Below are positions 50,177-57,644 of a stretch of 57,644 nt of DNA, one piece after another. This stretch comes from Faecalibacterium longum CLA-AA-H243. Lineage in GTDB: Bacteria > Bacillota > Clostridia > Oscillospirales > Ruminococcaceae. The DNA lies in the NCBI RefSeq assembly GCF_020687245.1, contig NZ_JAJEQG010000018.1:1-57644 (forward strand), written 5' to 3'. Numbering within the stretch: the first letter of the stretch is position 1; the number at the start of each line of letters is the position of its first letter. A program made the position numbers and the translations under genes. The notes beneath the pieces are model-generated. The model did no database searches. It saw only the letters and a program-made list of their open reading frames with translations, and had not been told where the DNA came from.

Positions 50177-50205
50177 AGTATATCATATTACAGCCAGCGG
50201 TGCAA
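50177..50205 (-). promoter_or_regulatory. Promoter of mscS
   Basis: Minus-strand TTGCAC (50200-50205), 17-base spacer, TATACT (50177-50182). Confidence 0.75.
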
Positions 50206-50241
50206 ATCGGGAGAGGCTTGTTAAAAAATGCATAAAAGGGC

Positions 50242-50270
50242 TTGACAAGACAAACCTGCCGCGTTATACT
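50242..50270 (+). promoter_or_regulatory. Sigma-A promoter of the ribU transcript
   Basis: Consensus TTGACA (50242-50247), 17-base spacer, TATACT (50265-50270). Transcription would begin near 50277, just before the riboswitch. Confidence 0.88.
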
Positions 50271-50284
50271 CTGCGAAGAAAGTT

Positions 50285-50397
50285 CGTTTCAGGGCGGGGT
50301 GCGATTCCCCACTGGCGGTACAGCCCGCGACCACTCCCAAAGAGTGCTGACCTGGTGAGACTCCGGGGCCAACGGTATAGTCCGGATGCAAGAAACG
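50285..50397 (+). ncRNA. FMN riboswitch (RFN element)
   Basis: P1 CGTTTC/GAAACG closes a conserved RFN core: CAGGGCGGGGTGCGATTC, CCACTGGCGGTA, GCCCGCGA, GCTGACCTGGTG, GACTCCGGGGCC, and GGTATAGTCCGGATG. It senses FMN. With the terminator at 50420-50461 it is predicted to switch off ribU when FMN is plentiful. Confidence 0.97.
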
Positions 50398-50419
50398 GCA
50401 GGCAATTTGATTTGTTTGT

Positions 50420-50461
50420 GCGCGCCCTGTTATAGTGTAAGCTATGGCAGGGCGCGTTTTC
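50420..50461 (+). terminator. Riboswitch expression-platform terminator
   Basis: CGCGCCCTG (50421-50429) pairs with CAGGGCGCG (50448-50456), followed by TTTT. Located 23 bases after the aptamer and about 80 before ribU. Confidence 0.85.
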
Positions 50462-50543
50462 ATTTGTCTTCCCGGTTCCAGCGAGCGAGAAAAGGGCTTT
50501 CCAGTCTTTATTTGAATGGGGCAGCCGCCCCGGGAGGAAAATT

Positions 50544-51143
50544 ATGAGAAAAGATACGACCCACAACCTGACCGTTGCCGCCATGCTCAGCGCAGTGGCG
50601 TTCATCCTGATGTTCATCGAGTTCCCCGTCCCGATGCTCATCCCGTCCTTCGTCAAGATGGACTTCTCCGACCTGCCCGCCCTGCTGGGCGCGTTCGCCC
50701 TCGGCCCGGTGTACGGCGTGGCCATCAGCTTCATGAAGAACCTGCTCCACATCGTCGTCAAGGGTACCAGCACTGCCTGTGTCGGCGAGCTGTGCAACTT
50801 TATGCTGGGCGCTGTCTTCTCCGCTGTGGCGGGCTTCATCTACAAGCATCATAAGAGCCGCAAGACCGCCATCCTCGGCGCGGTAGCGGGTGCCGCCGCA
50901 ATGGCCGTCTTCAGTGTGCCCTCCAACTACTTCATCACCTACCCGGCCTATGTGGAGTTCTACCATATGCCGCTGGAAGCCATCCTCGGCATGTATCAGG
51001 CCATCCTGCCCTCTGCCGACAGCCTCATAAAGTGCCTCGTCATCTTCAACCTGCCCTTCACGCTGGTCAAGGGTCTGCTGGACGCCGTGCTCTGCATGGT
51101 CATCTATAAGCCTCTGTCTCCCATCCTGCATGGCCGGAAGTAA
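50544..51143 (+). CDS. ribU: Riboflavin ECF transporter substrate-binding subunit RibU
   Basis: A 199-residue, six-helix S-component of an ECF transporter; the MKMDFSDLPALLGAFALGP-type segment (about 38-56, here VKMDFSDLPALLGAFALGP) and KNLLHIVVKGT are characteristic of RibU. It captures riboflavin; the shared EcfAAT module is elsewhere. ATG follows GGGAGGAAAATT. Control by the upstream FMN riboswitch confirms the substrate. Confidence 0.95.
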   Translation: MRKDTTHNLTVAAMLSAVAFILMFIEFPVPMLIPSFVKMDFSDLPALLGAFALGPVYGVAISFMKNLLHIVVKGTSTACVGELCNFMLGAVFSAVAGFIYKHHKSRKTAILGAVAGAAAMAVFSVPSNYFITYPAYVEFYHMPLEAILGMYQAILPSADSLIKCLVIFNLPFTLVKGLLDAVLCMVIYKPLSPILHGRK

Positions 51144-51152
51144 TTAAAAGAA

Positions 51153-51300
51153 AAACCTCTCAGTCAAAGCCTTTGGCTTTGCCAGCTCCCCTATCGAGGG
51201 GAGCCTCTGGCGAAAAGGGAAAGTTCCCGGTTTTGCCAAGGCCTCTCCTCGGTAGGAGAGGTGGCATCGCGAAGCGATGACGGAGAGGTTTATTTTTTTT
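51153..51300. repeat. MITE-like intergenic hairpin repeat ending in a T-run
   Basis: Ends AAACCTCTC (51153-51161) and GAGAGGTTT (51283-51291) are inverted repeats. Inside are hairpins GCCAG...CTGGC with CTCCCC/GGGGAG, CCTCTCCT/AGGAGAGG and CATCGC/GCGATG. A T8 run follows, so it may also terminate ribU. It resembles dispersed Firmicute intergenic repeats; copies elsewhere cannot be checked here. Confidence 0.7.
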
Positions 51301-52717
51301 ATTGCAGTGCTCCCTTATCGAGCCACTTGCCCCTTGCAAGCCGAATGAGGAACAGCGCGCCCCGGATGCAGAGCTCGATGCACATGGCGGCCCAGACGCC
51401 CACGAGGCCCAGCCGGGGAGCCAGCAGGAAGGCGAGGGTGAGCCGGACGCCCCACATGCTGAACAGGTTCAGCAGGAAGCAGCCTGTGCTGTCGCCTGCG
51501 CCCTGCATCGCGCCGCTTGCTACGATGCTGGCTCCGAACATCGGTTCTGCAAAAGCCTCGATGCGGAGGACCTGCGCACCCAGCGCGATGACGGCGGCAT
51601 CTGCCGTGAAGATGCCCATAAGGGCCGGGGCGAAGAGCCAGAGCCCCACGCCGGACAGTGCCATGATGCCTATGCCCATCATGGTGCAGAGCCAGGCGAA
51701 CCGCTTTGCCATGTCCCGGCGGTGTGCGCCGACGGCCTGCCCGATGAGGGCGATGGAGGCGTCCTGAATGCCGTAGCCTGCCATGTAGCAGAGGCCCTCG
51801 GCGCTGACGCCGAGGCTGTTGGCCGCGATGGCCACCGTGCCGAGGCCCGAGACGATACGGACGAGCAGCACCTGCGCCGACGAGAGGGCCGCACGCTCAG
51901 CGGCCAGCGGTGTACCCACCCGCCAGAGATTGCGCAGGCAGGCGGAAGTGATGCGCCAGCTGCCGGGCTTTCGGATGCAAAGCGGGCCGTCCCGCAGTAG
52001 CAGGACGCCCAGCGCCAGCAGACCGCCGATGGTCGTGGAAAACGCTGTGCCAAGTGCCGCACCCGGGACTTCGAGGCCGGCACCCCAGACTGTGACGCTC
52101 TGGCCGAAGAGCAGGATCTGCCGGGTGGGGTTGATGAGGAAGAAGTTGAACACCACGTCCAGCAAACAGACCAGCACGCTGATCAGGCTGGGCGTCAGGG
52201 CGTCGCCGGTGGCGCGGAGCATGGCTGTGTACATTCCCATGGCCATCGTGAAGGGGAGGGCCGCCGACCAGATGGCGAAGTAGGCGCTGGCATCGGCTTG
52301 AAGCGAGATGTCCGCCCCCAGCCACCCGGGCAGGAAGCGGCTGATGCCGACGCCGAAAGCCGCAGCGCCCAGACCCAGGATGAGGTTGAAGAGCATGGAC
52401 TGCCGCAGCACGCCCCGGGCGTCCTGCCGGCGGTCGGCCCCGAGGTACTGGGCGATTTGGATCGAAAACGCGGTGTACAGTCCCACAAGGATGCCGTGGA
52501 GCAGCCAGGTGCTCGAGCTGACGATGCCGATGGCGGCGGTGGCCTCTGCGCCGATGTGGCCCACCATGGCGGCGTCGATGTACTCCATCGCCGTGACCAC
52601 CAGCTGCTCCAGAATGGAAGGGATGCTCAGCGCCAGCGCGATGCGGGCCGTGTCGGACAGCGGGATGTCCTCGCCCTGCCGCATCCGGGCCGAGAGCTGC
52701 TCCAAAGAAAGTGTCAT
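51299..52717 (-). CDS. MATE-family multidrug/cation exporter
   Basis: A 472-residue, 12-helix transporter with the MATE repeats: IPSILEQLVVTAMEYIDAAM near the start and a related second half from about residue 245 (GTPLAAERAALSSAQ). It exports organic cations using Na+ or H+. ATG follows CAGGAGA. Divergent from mraY with near-consensus promoters. Confidence 0.93.
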   Translation of the reverse strand: MTLSLEQLSARMRQGEDIPLSDTARIALALSIPSILEQLVVTAMEYIDAAMVGHIGAEATAAIGIVSSSTWLLHGILVGLYTAFSIQIAQYLGADRRQDARGVLRQSMLFNLILGLGAAAFGVGISRFLPGWLGADISLQADASAYFAIWSAALPFTMAMGMYTAMLRATGDALTPSLISVLVCLLDVVFNFFLINPTRQILLFGQSVTVWGAGLEVPGAALGTAFSTTIGGLLALGVLLLRDGPLCIRKPGSWRITSACLRNLWRVGTPLAAERAALSSAQVLLVRIVSGLGTVAIAANSLGVSAEGLCYMAGYGIQDASIALIGQAVGAHRRDMAKRFAWLCTMMGIGIMALSGVGLWLFAPALMGIFTADAAVIALGAQVLRIEAFAEPMFGASIVASGAMQGAGDSTGCFLLNLFSMWGVRLTLAFLLAPRLGLVGVWAAMCIELCIRGALFLIRLARGKWLDKGALQ

Positions 52718-52755
52718 GTCGTCTCCTGTTTTCTGTGTTGATAAGTTATCTTACT

Positions 52756-52784
52756 ATTATAGGCACGGGGAGGAAAATTGTCAA
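52756..52784 (-). promoter_or_regulatory. Promoter of the MATE gene
   Basis: Minus-strand TTGACA (52779-52784), 17-base spacer, TATAAT (52756-52761): full consensus. Confidence 0.88.
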
Positions 52785-52793
52785 ACCGGGCGA

Positions 52794-52822
52794 TTGATTT
52801 TTTGGCTCTGGCGTGATACACT
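52794..52822 (+). promoter_or_regulatory. Promoter of mraY
   Basis: TTGATT (52794-52799), 17-base spacer, TACACT (52817-52822), 39 bases before the ATG. It sits back to back with the MATE promoter. Confidence 0.75.
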
Positions 52823-52861
52823 CTCGGAGTAAGAAGAATATCATTGAAAGAGGTTCAAAAT

Positions 52862-53809
52862 ATGCTGCAGCTTATTTCAGCTACCGGCCAGCAGACCGTG
52901 GACGCGCTGGCGTTCCTGCTGGCGTTTGCCCTGACCGCCCTGATGGACTCGGTCTTTCACGACAAGCTCCCCCACGACCATGGCCGTGCCTTCGCCGTCA
53001 ACGGCGAGCTCTCCAAGGGCAAGGCCCGGGGTTCCGGACTCATCTTCGTGCTCTGCATCGCGCTGGTGACGCTGGCGGTGGTGCCTTTTAAGGTGGAGTA
53101 CCTTATTTATACCGTCCTGCTCATCGCCTCCATGCTGTCGGGCTACTTTGACGACGCCTCCGAGACGGCGTGGAACGAGTACAAGAAGGGACTCATCGAC
53201 TTCGTCATCGCCGTGGTGGCAGGTGTTACCTACCTGAACTTCAACGGCACGAGCGTCAACTTCCTGAGCACTACTTTCACCATTGCCTATCCGCTCTACC
53301 TGCTGCTCATCGTCATCCTCATCTGGGCCAGCATCAATGTGGTCAACTGCACCGACGGCGTGGACGGCCTGTCCGCCAGCCTCGCGGTGGTGAGCATCGG
53401 CACCTTCCTGCTGGCTTACGGCGAGGAGCTGGGAGACTACTCCACCGCTGCCATCGTCTTTATCGGCGCACTGCTGGCCTACCTGTGGTCCAACGCAAAG
53501 CCCTCCAGCCTCCTGATGGGCGACGCCGGCAGCCGCGCCATGGGCTTCTTCCTCGCCATCATGGCCCTCAAAAGCGGCCACCCGTTCGCCTTCCTGCTGG
53601 CGGCGCTGGTGTTCATCGTGGACGGCAGCCTCGGCATCCTGAAGATCAGCTTCAAGCGCTTCCTCCACATCAGCATCCTCAAGAACACCCTCACCCCGCT
53701 GCACGACCATGTGCGCAAGCGCATGGGCTGGAGCGACGAGCAGGTGGTGGCCCGCTGGCTCATCCTGCAGGCCGTCGCATCGGCGCTGCTCCTGCTGATG
53801 ACCCGCTGA
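52862..53809 (+). CDS. mraY: Phospho-N-acetylmuramoyl-pentapeptide-transferase (MraY)
   Basis: A 315-residue, ten-helix enzyme that makes lipid I. It has NCTDGVDGLSASLAV (about residue 155), LLMGDAGSRAMGFF and TPLHDHVRKRMGWSDEQV, the MraY signatures; the usual MGDTGS appears as MGDAGS. Start ATG 52862 is 8 bases from GAAAGAGG. It stands alone, outside a dcw cluster, which is unusual; a second copy cannot be excluded. Confidence 0.9.
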   Translation: MLQLISATGQQTVDALAFLLAFALTALMDSVFHDKLPHDHGRAFAVNGELSKGKARGSGLIFVLCIALVTLAVVPFKVEYLIYTVLLIASMLSGYFDDASETAWNEYKKGLIDFVIAVVAGVTYLNFNGTSVNFLSTTFTIAYPLYLLLIVILIWASINVVNCTDGVDGLSASLAVVSIGTFLLAYGEELGDYSTAAIVFIGALLAYLWSNAKPSSLLMGDAGSRAMGFFLAIMALKSGHPFAFLLAALVFIVDGSLGILKISFKRFLHISILKNTLTPLHDHVRKRMGWSDEQVVARWLILQAVASALLLLMTR

Positions 53810-53890
53810 TTTACGGATTTTAAGTACGATGTTTGTGCAGCTTTCCAAAATGCAGATTGACCCGCTCTGATTTTTGTTGCACTTTATGGA

Positions 53891-53919
53891 TTGAAAGTCA
53901 AGCAAAAAAAGACTATACT
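53891..53919 (+). promoter_or_regulatory. Promoter of the amino-acid ABC operon leader
   Basis: TTGAAA (53891-53896), 17-base spacer, TATACT (53914-53919); start predicted near 53926. The stretch 53810-54078 holds no gene, only this promoter and the following hairpin. Confidence 0.8.
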
Positions 53920-53934
53920 TTAACCAACGAAAGC

Positions 53935-53981
53935 AAAGGCGCTTAAGTGGATGTATTCACTTTGCGCCTTTTTTGTTTTTT
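53935..53981 (+). terminator. Leader terminator/attenuator before the ABC operon
   Basis: AAGGCGC (53936-53942) and AAGTG pair with CACTT and GCGCCTT (53964-53970), followed by T-rich tracts. It lies about 10 bases after the predicted transcription start, ahead of the GTG at 54079. Confidence 0.75.
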
Positions 53982-54078
53982 CGTTTTTGTGTGCGGTTCG
54001 GGAAAGCCGCACAAGATGCGCTGTCCGCGGCGCTGGAGCACGGACGACAGAACAGGATAGGGAAAGGCGGGGATCACA

Positions 54079-54804
54079 GTGATCAAACTCGAACACGTTG
54101 ACAAGTACTTCGGAGACCTGCACGTCCTCAAAGACGTGAACCTCGAGGTCGCCGAGGGCGAAAAGCTGGTCATTATCGGACCGTCCGGCAGCGGCAAATC
54201 TACCACTGTCCGCTGCATGAACTTTCTGGAAGAGCCGACCAGCGGCCACGTCTACATCGACGGTCAGGAGCTGACCAACAAGAACAAGACCAGGATCGTC
54301 CGCGACAACATGAGCATGGTCTTCCAGCAGTTCAACCTCTACCCCCACATGACGGTGCTCAAAAACCTGACGCTGGCACCCATGAAGCTCCATCACAAGA
54401 CCAAGGCAGAGGCCGAAGAGCTGGCATATCATTATCTTGAGGTCGTCGGCCTCCGGGACAAAGCGGATGTCTACCCTCCGCAGCTGTCCGGCGGCCAGCA
54501 GCAGCGCATCGCCATTGCACGCGCCCTCTGCGCACAGACCAAGATCATCCTGTTCGACGAGCCGACTTCGGCCCTCGACCCTGAGACCATCCAGGAAGTG
54601 CTGGATGTCATGGTAAAGCTGGCACACGAGAAGAACATCACGATGGTGGTCGTCACCCACGAGATGGGCTTTGCACGAAACGTGGCCGACCGTATCGTCT
54701 TTATGGCGGACGGCCAGATCATTGAGGAAGGCACGCCGGAACACTTCTTCACCAACCCCAAGAACGAGCGCGTCCGGCAGTTCCTGAGCAAGATCGTCCG
54801 CTGA
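54079..54804 (+). CDS. Polar amino-acid ABC transporter ATP-binding protein (GlnQ-like)
   Basis: A 241-residue ATPase: Walker [10 protein letters not shown] (34-42), Q-loop [14 protein letters not shown], signature LSGGQQQR (about 135), Walker [13 protein letters not shown] and His switch [13 protein letters not shown] 54079 behind GGGGATCACA. First gene of the operon with the receptor and two permeases; energises amino-acid uptake. Confidence 0.95.
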   Translation: MIKLEHVDKYFGDLHVLKDVNLEVAEGEKLVIIGPSGSGKSTTVRCMNFLEEPTSGHVYIDGQELTNKNKTRIVRDNMSMVFQQFNLYPHMTVLKNLTLAPMKLHHKTKAEAEELAYHYLEVVGLRDKADVYPPQLSGGQQQRIAIARALCAQTKIILFDEPTSALDPETIQEVLDVMVKLAHEKNITMVVVTHEMGFARNVADRIVFMADGQIIEEGTPEHFFTNPKNERVRQFLSKIVR

Positions 54805-54940
54805 GAGGACGAACAACAAAGGTTGACACGGCAGGGACTCACAAGTTGTGGTGAGACGCCGTTGTTGATAACAGGCCGTTTTCGGAGCGGACAGGGAAAG
54901 CCGCTCGGGCCGAAAAAAAAACAAAGAGGAGTGGTTTATT

Positions 54941-55855
54941 ATGAAAAAGATCTCGCGTCGTGATTTCCTGAAAGTCACTGGTTTGGTGGGCGCTGCTGCT
55001 GCCCTGACCGCCTGCGGCGGCTCTGCAAGCTCCACCGCAGCCTCTATGGCATCCTCCACGGCATCTTCTGCCACCGGCAGCGCAGCCGCTTCCACTGCAG
55101 CGCTGGGCGCTGACACCCAGGCCATCGTGGACCGCGGTGTCCTGAAAGTGGGCGTCAAGAACGCAGTTAAGGGCTTCAGCTTTCAGGATACCCTCACCGG
55201 CGAGTACAAGGGCCTCGAGGACAGCCTCGCAGAGATGATCGCAGAGCACCTCGGCGTGGACGTTGAGTTCACCACAGTTACCGCCGCCACCCGCGGCGAG
55301 CTGCTGGACTCCGGCGACATCGACGCCGTTCTGGCTACCTTCACCATCACCGAAGAGCGCAAGAAGACCTGGGACTTCTCCACCCCCTACTATACCGACT
55401 ACGTTTCCGTTCTGGTGGAGGACTCCACCGGCATCAAGGGTCTGGCTGACCTGAAGGACAAGGTCGTGGGCGTCTCCTCCGGCTCCACCTCCGCTCGTGC
55501 TCTGGTCAAGGCCATGATCGACGAGGGCGTGCTGGACGGCGCAAACTTCGACGCCGACACCTTCAATGCCGACACCTGGAAGGATGGCATCTCCTTCCGT
55601 CAGTACGACGACTATCCCGCCATCAGCACCGCACTGAGCGCAGGCGAAGTGCAGGGCTTCTGCGTCGATAAGTCCATCCTCGCCATCTACAAGACCGAGG
55701 GCCGCAGCTACATTGACGCTGAGTTCAGCCCGCAGGAGTATGGCGTCGCCACCAAGAAGGGCAGCGACTTCTCCACCCTGTGCGACGACCTCGTCAAGGG
55801 CTGGCTGGCAGATGGCACCATCGAGCAGCTCATCAAAGACAACGGTCTGGATTAA
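54941..55855 (+). CDS. Amino-acid ABC transporter substrate-binding lipoprotein (Tat-type signal)
   Basis: A 304-residue family-3 solute-binding protein. The signal peptide KKISRRDFLKVTGLVG has a twin-arginine motif and ends in lipobox LTAC with Cys25, then a Ser/Ala linker (to about 60). The mature part has FTITEERKKTWDFSTPYY, typical of polar amino-acid receptors. ATG follows AGAGGAGTGG. Small GC-rich hairpins in 54805-54940 precede it and may stabilise its mRNA. Confidence 0.93.
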   Translation: MKKISRRDFLKVTGLVGAAAALTACGGSASSTAASMASSTASSATGSAAASTAALGADTQAIVDRGVLKVGVKNAVKGFSFQDTLTGEYKGLEDSLAEMIAEHLGVDVEFTTVTAATRGELLDSGDIDAVLATFTITEERKKTWDFSTPYYTDYVSVLVEDSTGIKGLADLKDKVVGVSSGSTSARALVKAMIDEGVLDGANFDADTFNADTWKDGISFRQYDDYPAISTALSAGEVQGFCVDKSILAIYKTEGRSYIDAEFSPQEYGVATKKGSDFSTLCDDLVKGWLADGTIEQLIKDNGLD

Positions 55856-55903
55856 GCCCAGACTTTTCAGAACCAAGAGAGCGTAGGGAAAGGGGAGTTT
55901 GCC

Positions 55904-56644
55904 ATGTCTGGCTTGTTTTCGTTAGAGTCCTGGTCCACCGTCTGGACGCATCGTGAGAGTTTTCTGCTGGGTCTGGGCAACACGCTGCAGACCGCCGTCT
56001 GCGCACTGGCGCTGGCCTTCATCATCGGCGCTGCGCTGGGCCTGATGTCCACCAGCGGCAGTAAGCTGCTGCGCATCATCGCCCGCATTTACGTCGAGTT
56101 CGTCCAGAACACCCCGCTGCTGCTGCAGCTGTGCTTCCTGTATTATGCGCTGGCATTTGCAGGCGTGAGCCTCGGCGTCATCCGCACCGGCATCATTGCA
56201 CTGGGCGTTTACACCGGCGCTTACATGGGCGAGGTCGTCCGCGCCGCCATCGAGTCTGTGCCGAAGGGCCAGTTCGAGGCCGCACAGGCGCAGGGTTTCA
56301 ACTATCTGCAGCGGATGGGCTACATCATCCTGCCCCAGAGCATCCCCGTGATGCTCCCTCCGATGGTCAACCAGGTGGTCAACCTCTTCAAGAACACCTC
56401 CTGCCTCTACATCGTGGGCGGCGCTGACCTCATCAGCGTGACCTACAGCTTCGTCACCGGTGCTTCCACCGGCGGCGCATACGCCCCCGCTTATATCGTC
56501 TGCGGCCTCATCTTCTTCGTGGTCTGCTTCCCGCTGTCCACGCTGGCAGCCCGCTGGGAGGCTTCCCTCAAGGAGCGCAAGGGTCGTGTAAACCCGGGTC
56601 TCAAGACCGCTGCCAAGAAAGTAGAGCTGAAGGAGGCTGCCTGA
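55904..56644 (+). CDS. Polar amino-acid ABC transporter permease 1
   Basis: A 246-residue HisM/GlnP-type permease with five to six helices, the family segment VEFVQNTPLLLQLCFLYY and the EAA loop around EAAQAQGFNYLQRMGYIILP. ATG 55904 follows AAAGGGGAG. It pairs with the next permease as a heterodimer. Confidence 0.93.
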   Translation: MSGLFSLESWSTVWTHRESFLLGLGNTLQTAVCALALAFIIGAALGLMSTSGSKLLRIIARIYVEFVQNTPLLLQLCFLYYALAFAGVSLGVIRTGIIALGVYTGAYMGEVVRAAIESVPKGQFEAAQAQGFNYLQRMGYIILPQSIPVMLPPMVNQVVNLFKNTSCLYIVGGADLISVTYSFVTGASTGGAYAPAYIVCGLIFFVVCFPLSTLAARWEASLKERKGRVNPGLKTAAKKVELKEAA

Positions 56645-56645
56645 T

Positions 56646-57419
56646 ATGAAGACGCTTGCTGCAAGCCTTTCCATCCTGACAAGAGAAGGCGTCATGCTCT
56701 ACCTGCTGCGCGGCGTGGCCTTCACCTGCATCATCTCGGTGCTGGGCGTCATCATGGGCCTCATCGTGGGCTCTCTGCTGGCGCTGGCCCGCACCTACTG
56801 CAAAAAGGGTCCGACCCGCATCCTCGGCTGGTTCGCTACCGCCTATATCGAGCTGTTCCGCAACACGCCCTACCTGCTCTGGATCTTTATCTGTGTGGTG
56901 TTCTGCCCCTGTCCGGGCTTCTTCGCCCGCAAGATGTTCGGCCTGACCAGCGTGGAGATGAAGCTTCTGTTCAAGGCCGCTCTGGCCCTCATCCTCTTCA
57001 ACTCCTCTGTCATCGCCGAGATCGTCCGCGGCGGCCTGAACGGCGTGTCCAAGGGCCAGTTCGAGGCCGGCTATGCACAGGGCTTCAACACCGCTGAGGT
57101 GCTGCTCTACATCGTCCTGCCGCAGGCTTACCGCAACATCGTGCCGACCCTGCTCAGCCAGGTCATCACCACCATCAAGGACTCCTCCTATCTGGCAAAC
57201 GTGGCCACCATCGAGCTGATGGCCCGCATCCGCCAGCTGCTGAGCGCCGCCGGTACTTACAACGGTCTCGGCACGGTGAACGTCTCCGACGTCATGGTGC
57301 TGTTCGGCACGGCCTGTGTCATCTACTTCATCATCAACTTCACCCTGAGCTGTGTGGTGCGCGCAATGCAGAACCGCCGCAAGAAGGCTCTGGTCTTTGC
57401 CCCGGCAAAGGTCGCATAA
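56646..57419 (+). CDS. Polar amino-acid ABC transporter permease 2
   Basis: A 257-residue permease paralogous to the preceding one, with IELFRNTPYLLWIF and EAGYAQGFNTAEVLLYIVLP. Its ATG is separated from the previous stop by one base, with AAGGAGG inside the upstream gene, so translation is coupled. Last gene of the operon. Confidence 0.93.
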   Translation: MKTLAASLSILTREGVMLYLLRGVAFTCIISVLGVIMGLIVGSLLALARTYCKKGPTRILGWFATAYIELFRNTPYLLWIFICVVFCPCPGFFARKMFGLTSVEMKLLFKAALALILFNSSVIAEIVRGGLNGVSKGQFEAGYAQGFNTAEVLLYIVLPQAYRNIVPTLLSQVITTIKDSSYLANVATIELMARIRQLLSAAGTYNGLGTVNVSDVMVLFGTACVIYFIINFTLSCVVRAMQNRRKKALVFAPAKVA

Positions 57420-57479
57420 ACTAAGACCTATTCCAATTTCCCAATTCCCAATTATTCTCCTGTCATTGTTCTGTCAATG

Positions 57480-57517
57480 CCAAAAGCGCCCGGCGGATAC
57501 CCGCCGGGCGCTTTTGG
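57480..57517 (+). terminator. Terminator of the ABC operon
   Basis: A 17-bp perfect stem (CCAAAAGCGCCCGGCGG with its complement at 57501-57517) and 4-base loop. The AAAA/TTTT pairs sit inside the stem, so the T-run is partly paired. From 57540 to the end only a GC-rich inverted-repeat fragment is visible, cut by the window edge. Confidence 0.85.
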
Positions 57518-57644
57518 TGTATAGAGATATTCCGATATGCCAAAGCCTCTCCCTTTGGGGGCAACGGCGACGACCGCCGCCAGCGGCGGAAACAGGGAGT
57601 CGCTGTTGGGGCCGCGGCCAGCAGGATGCGAGGCCCGCACCAAG

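Noticed and set aside
1..57644. CRISPR array
   Set aside because: No regularly spaced direct repeats were seen.
1..57644. Complete insertion sequence or transposase
   Set aside because: No transposase-like protein is encoded; only remnants and hairpin repeats are present.

Overview
The window joins two kinds of DNA. Positions 1 to about 37,430 are the conserved transfer half of a Tn1549/CTn-type integrative and conjugative element (ICE) plus its cargo, with moderate to low GC. Positions from about 37,430 to the end are GC-rich chromosome. The chromosomal genes (TrkH, MraY, an FMN-riboswitch-controlled RibU, a Tat-type lipoprotein, a holin-like peptide) and the ICE family point to a gut Firmicute, most likely Faecalibacterium or a close Oscillospiraceae/Ruminococcaceae relative. 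That host call is inference; no rRNA is present.

Cargo (1-6,658, + strand). An XRE-type regulator leads into an intact erm(B) macrolide-resistance methylase that lacks the usual leader-peptide region. Directly after the erm(B) stop lies the C-terminal part of the Inc18 epsilon antitoxin, then a frameshifted 5' piece of the zeta toxin, an inserted P-loop kinase gene, and the frameshifted 3' end of zeta. After about 500 bases of remnants comes a compact cassette: two secreted-toxin-like proteins that share one WXG-like N-terminal domain but carry different C-terminal domains (ParB-like fold; HExxH metalloprotease), two small acidic proteins, and a membrane M48 metallopeptidase. This cassette is the most interesting part of the window.

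ICE backbone (6,937-37,019, - strand). Read in the direction of transcription: Cys-rich protein, small ORF, RepA-like initiator, ParA, ParB, unknown 175-aa protein; DpnD/PcfM-DUF3846 protein, small ORF, PcfB, VirD4 coupling protein, unknown 106-aa protein, XRE regulator; Maff2, VirB6-like protein, PrgI, VirB4, NlpC/P60 lytic enzyme, DUF4315, DUF4366; an AAA-DUF4143 cargo gene with its own promoter and terminator; TopB, two accessory proteins, the 68-aa transfer-assisting protein, a 2,776-aa helicase-methylase, MobC, a membrane protein and the relaxase. Terminators split this strand into sub-operons. An attenuator-like hairpin precedes the first gene. No integrase is visible, so the recombination end must lie left of position 1.

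Junction (37,430-37,740). An intact tRNA-Arg(CCU) lies at the ICE edge, with two degenerate tRNA-Arg-like 5' halves beyond it, consistent with repeated integration at this tRNA.

Chromosome (37,777-57,644). TrkH potassium channel subunit; Fe-S aldo/keto reductase; a 33-aa holin-like toxin; DusB; YfbR-like nucleotidase; YfhO-like membrane protein; a small DUF3873-like protein; HD-GYP-like phosphohydrolase; Crp/Fnr regulator; ZIP metal transporter; MscS channel; FMN riboswitch and RibU; a hairpin repeat; MATE exporter; MraY; and a polar amino-acid ABC transporter operon (ATPase, Tat-lipoprotein receptor, two permeases). Several classic sigma-A promoters with 17-bp spacers are visible.
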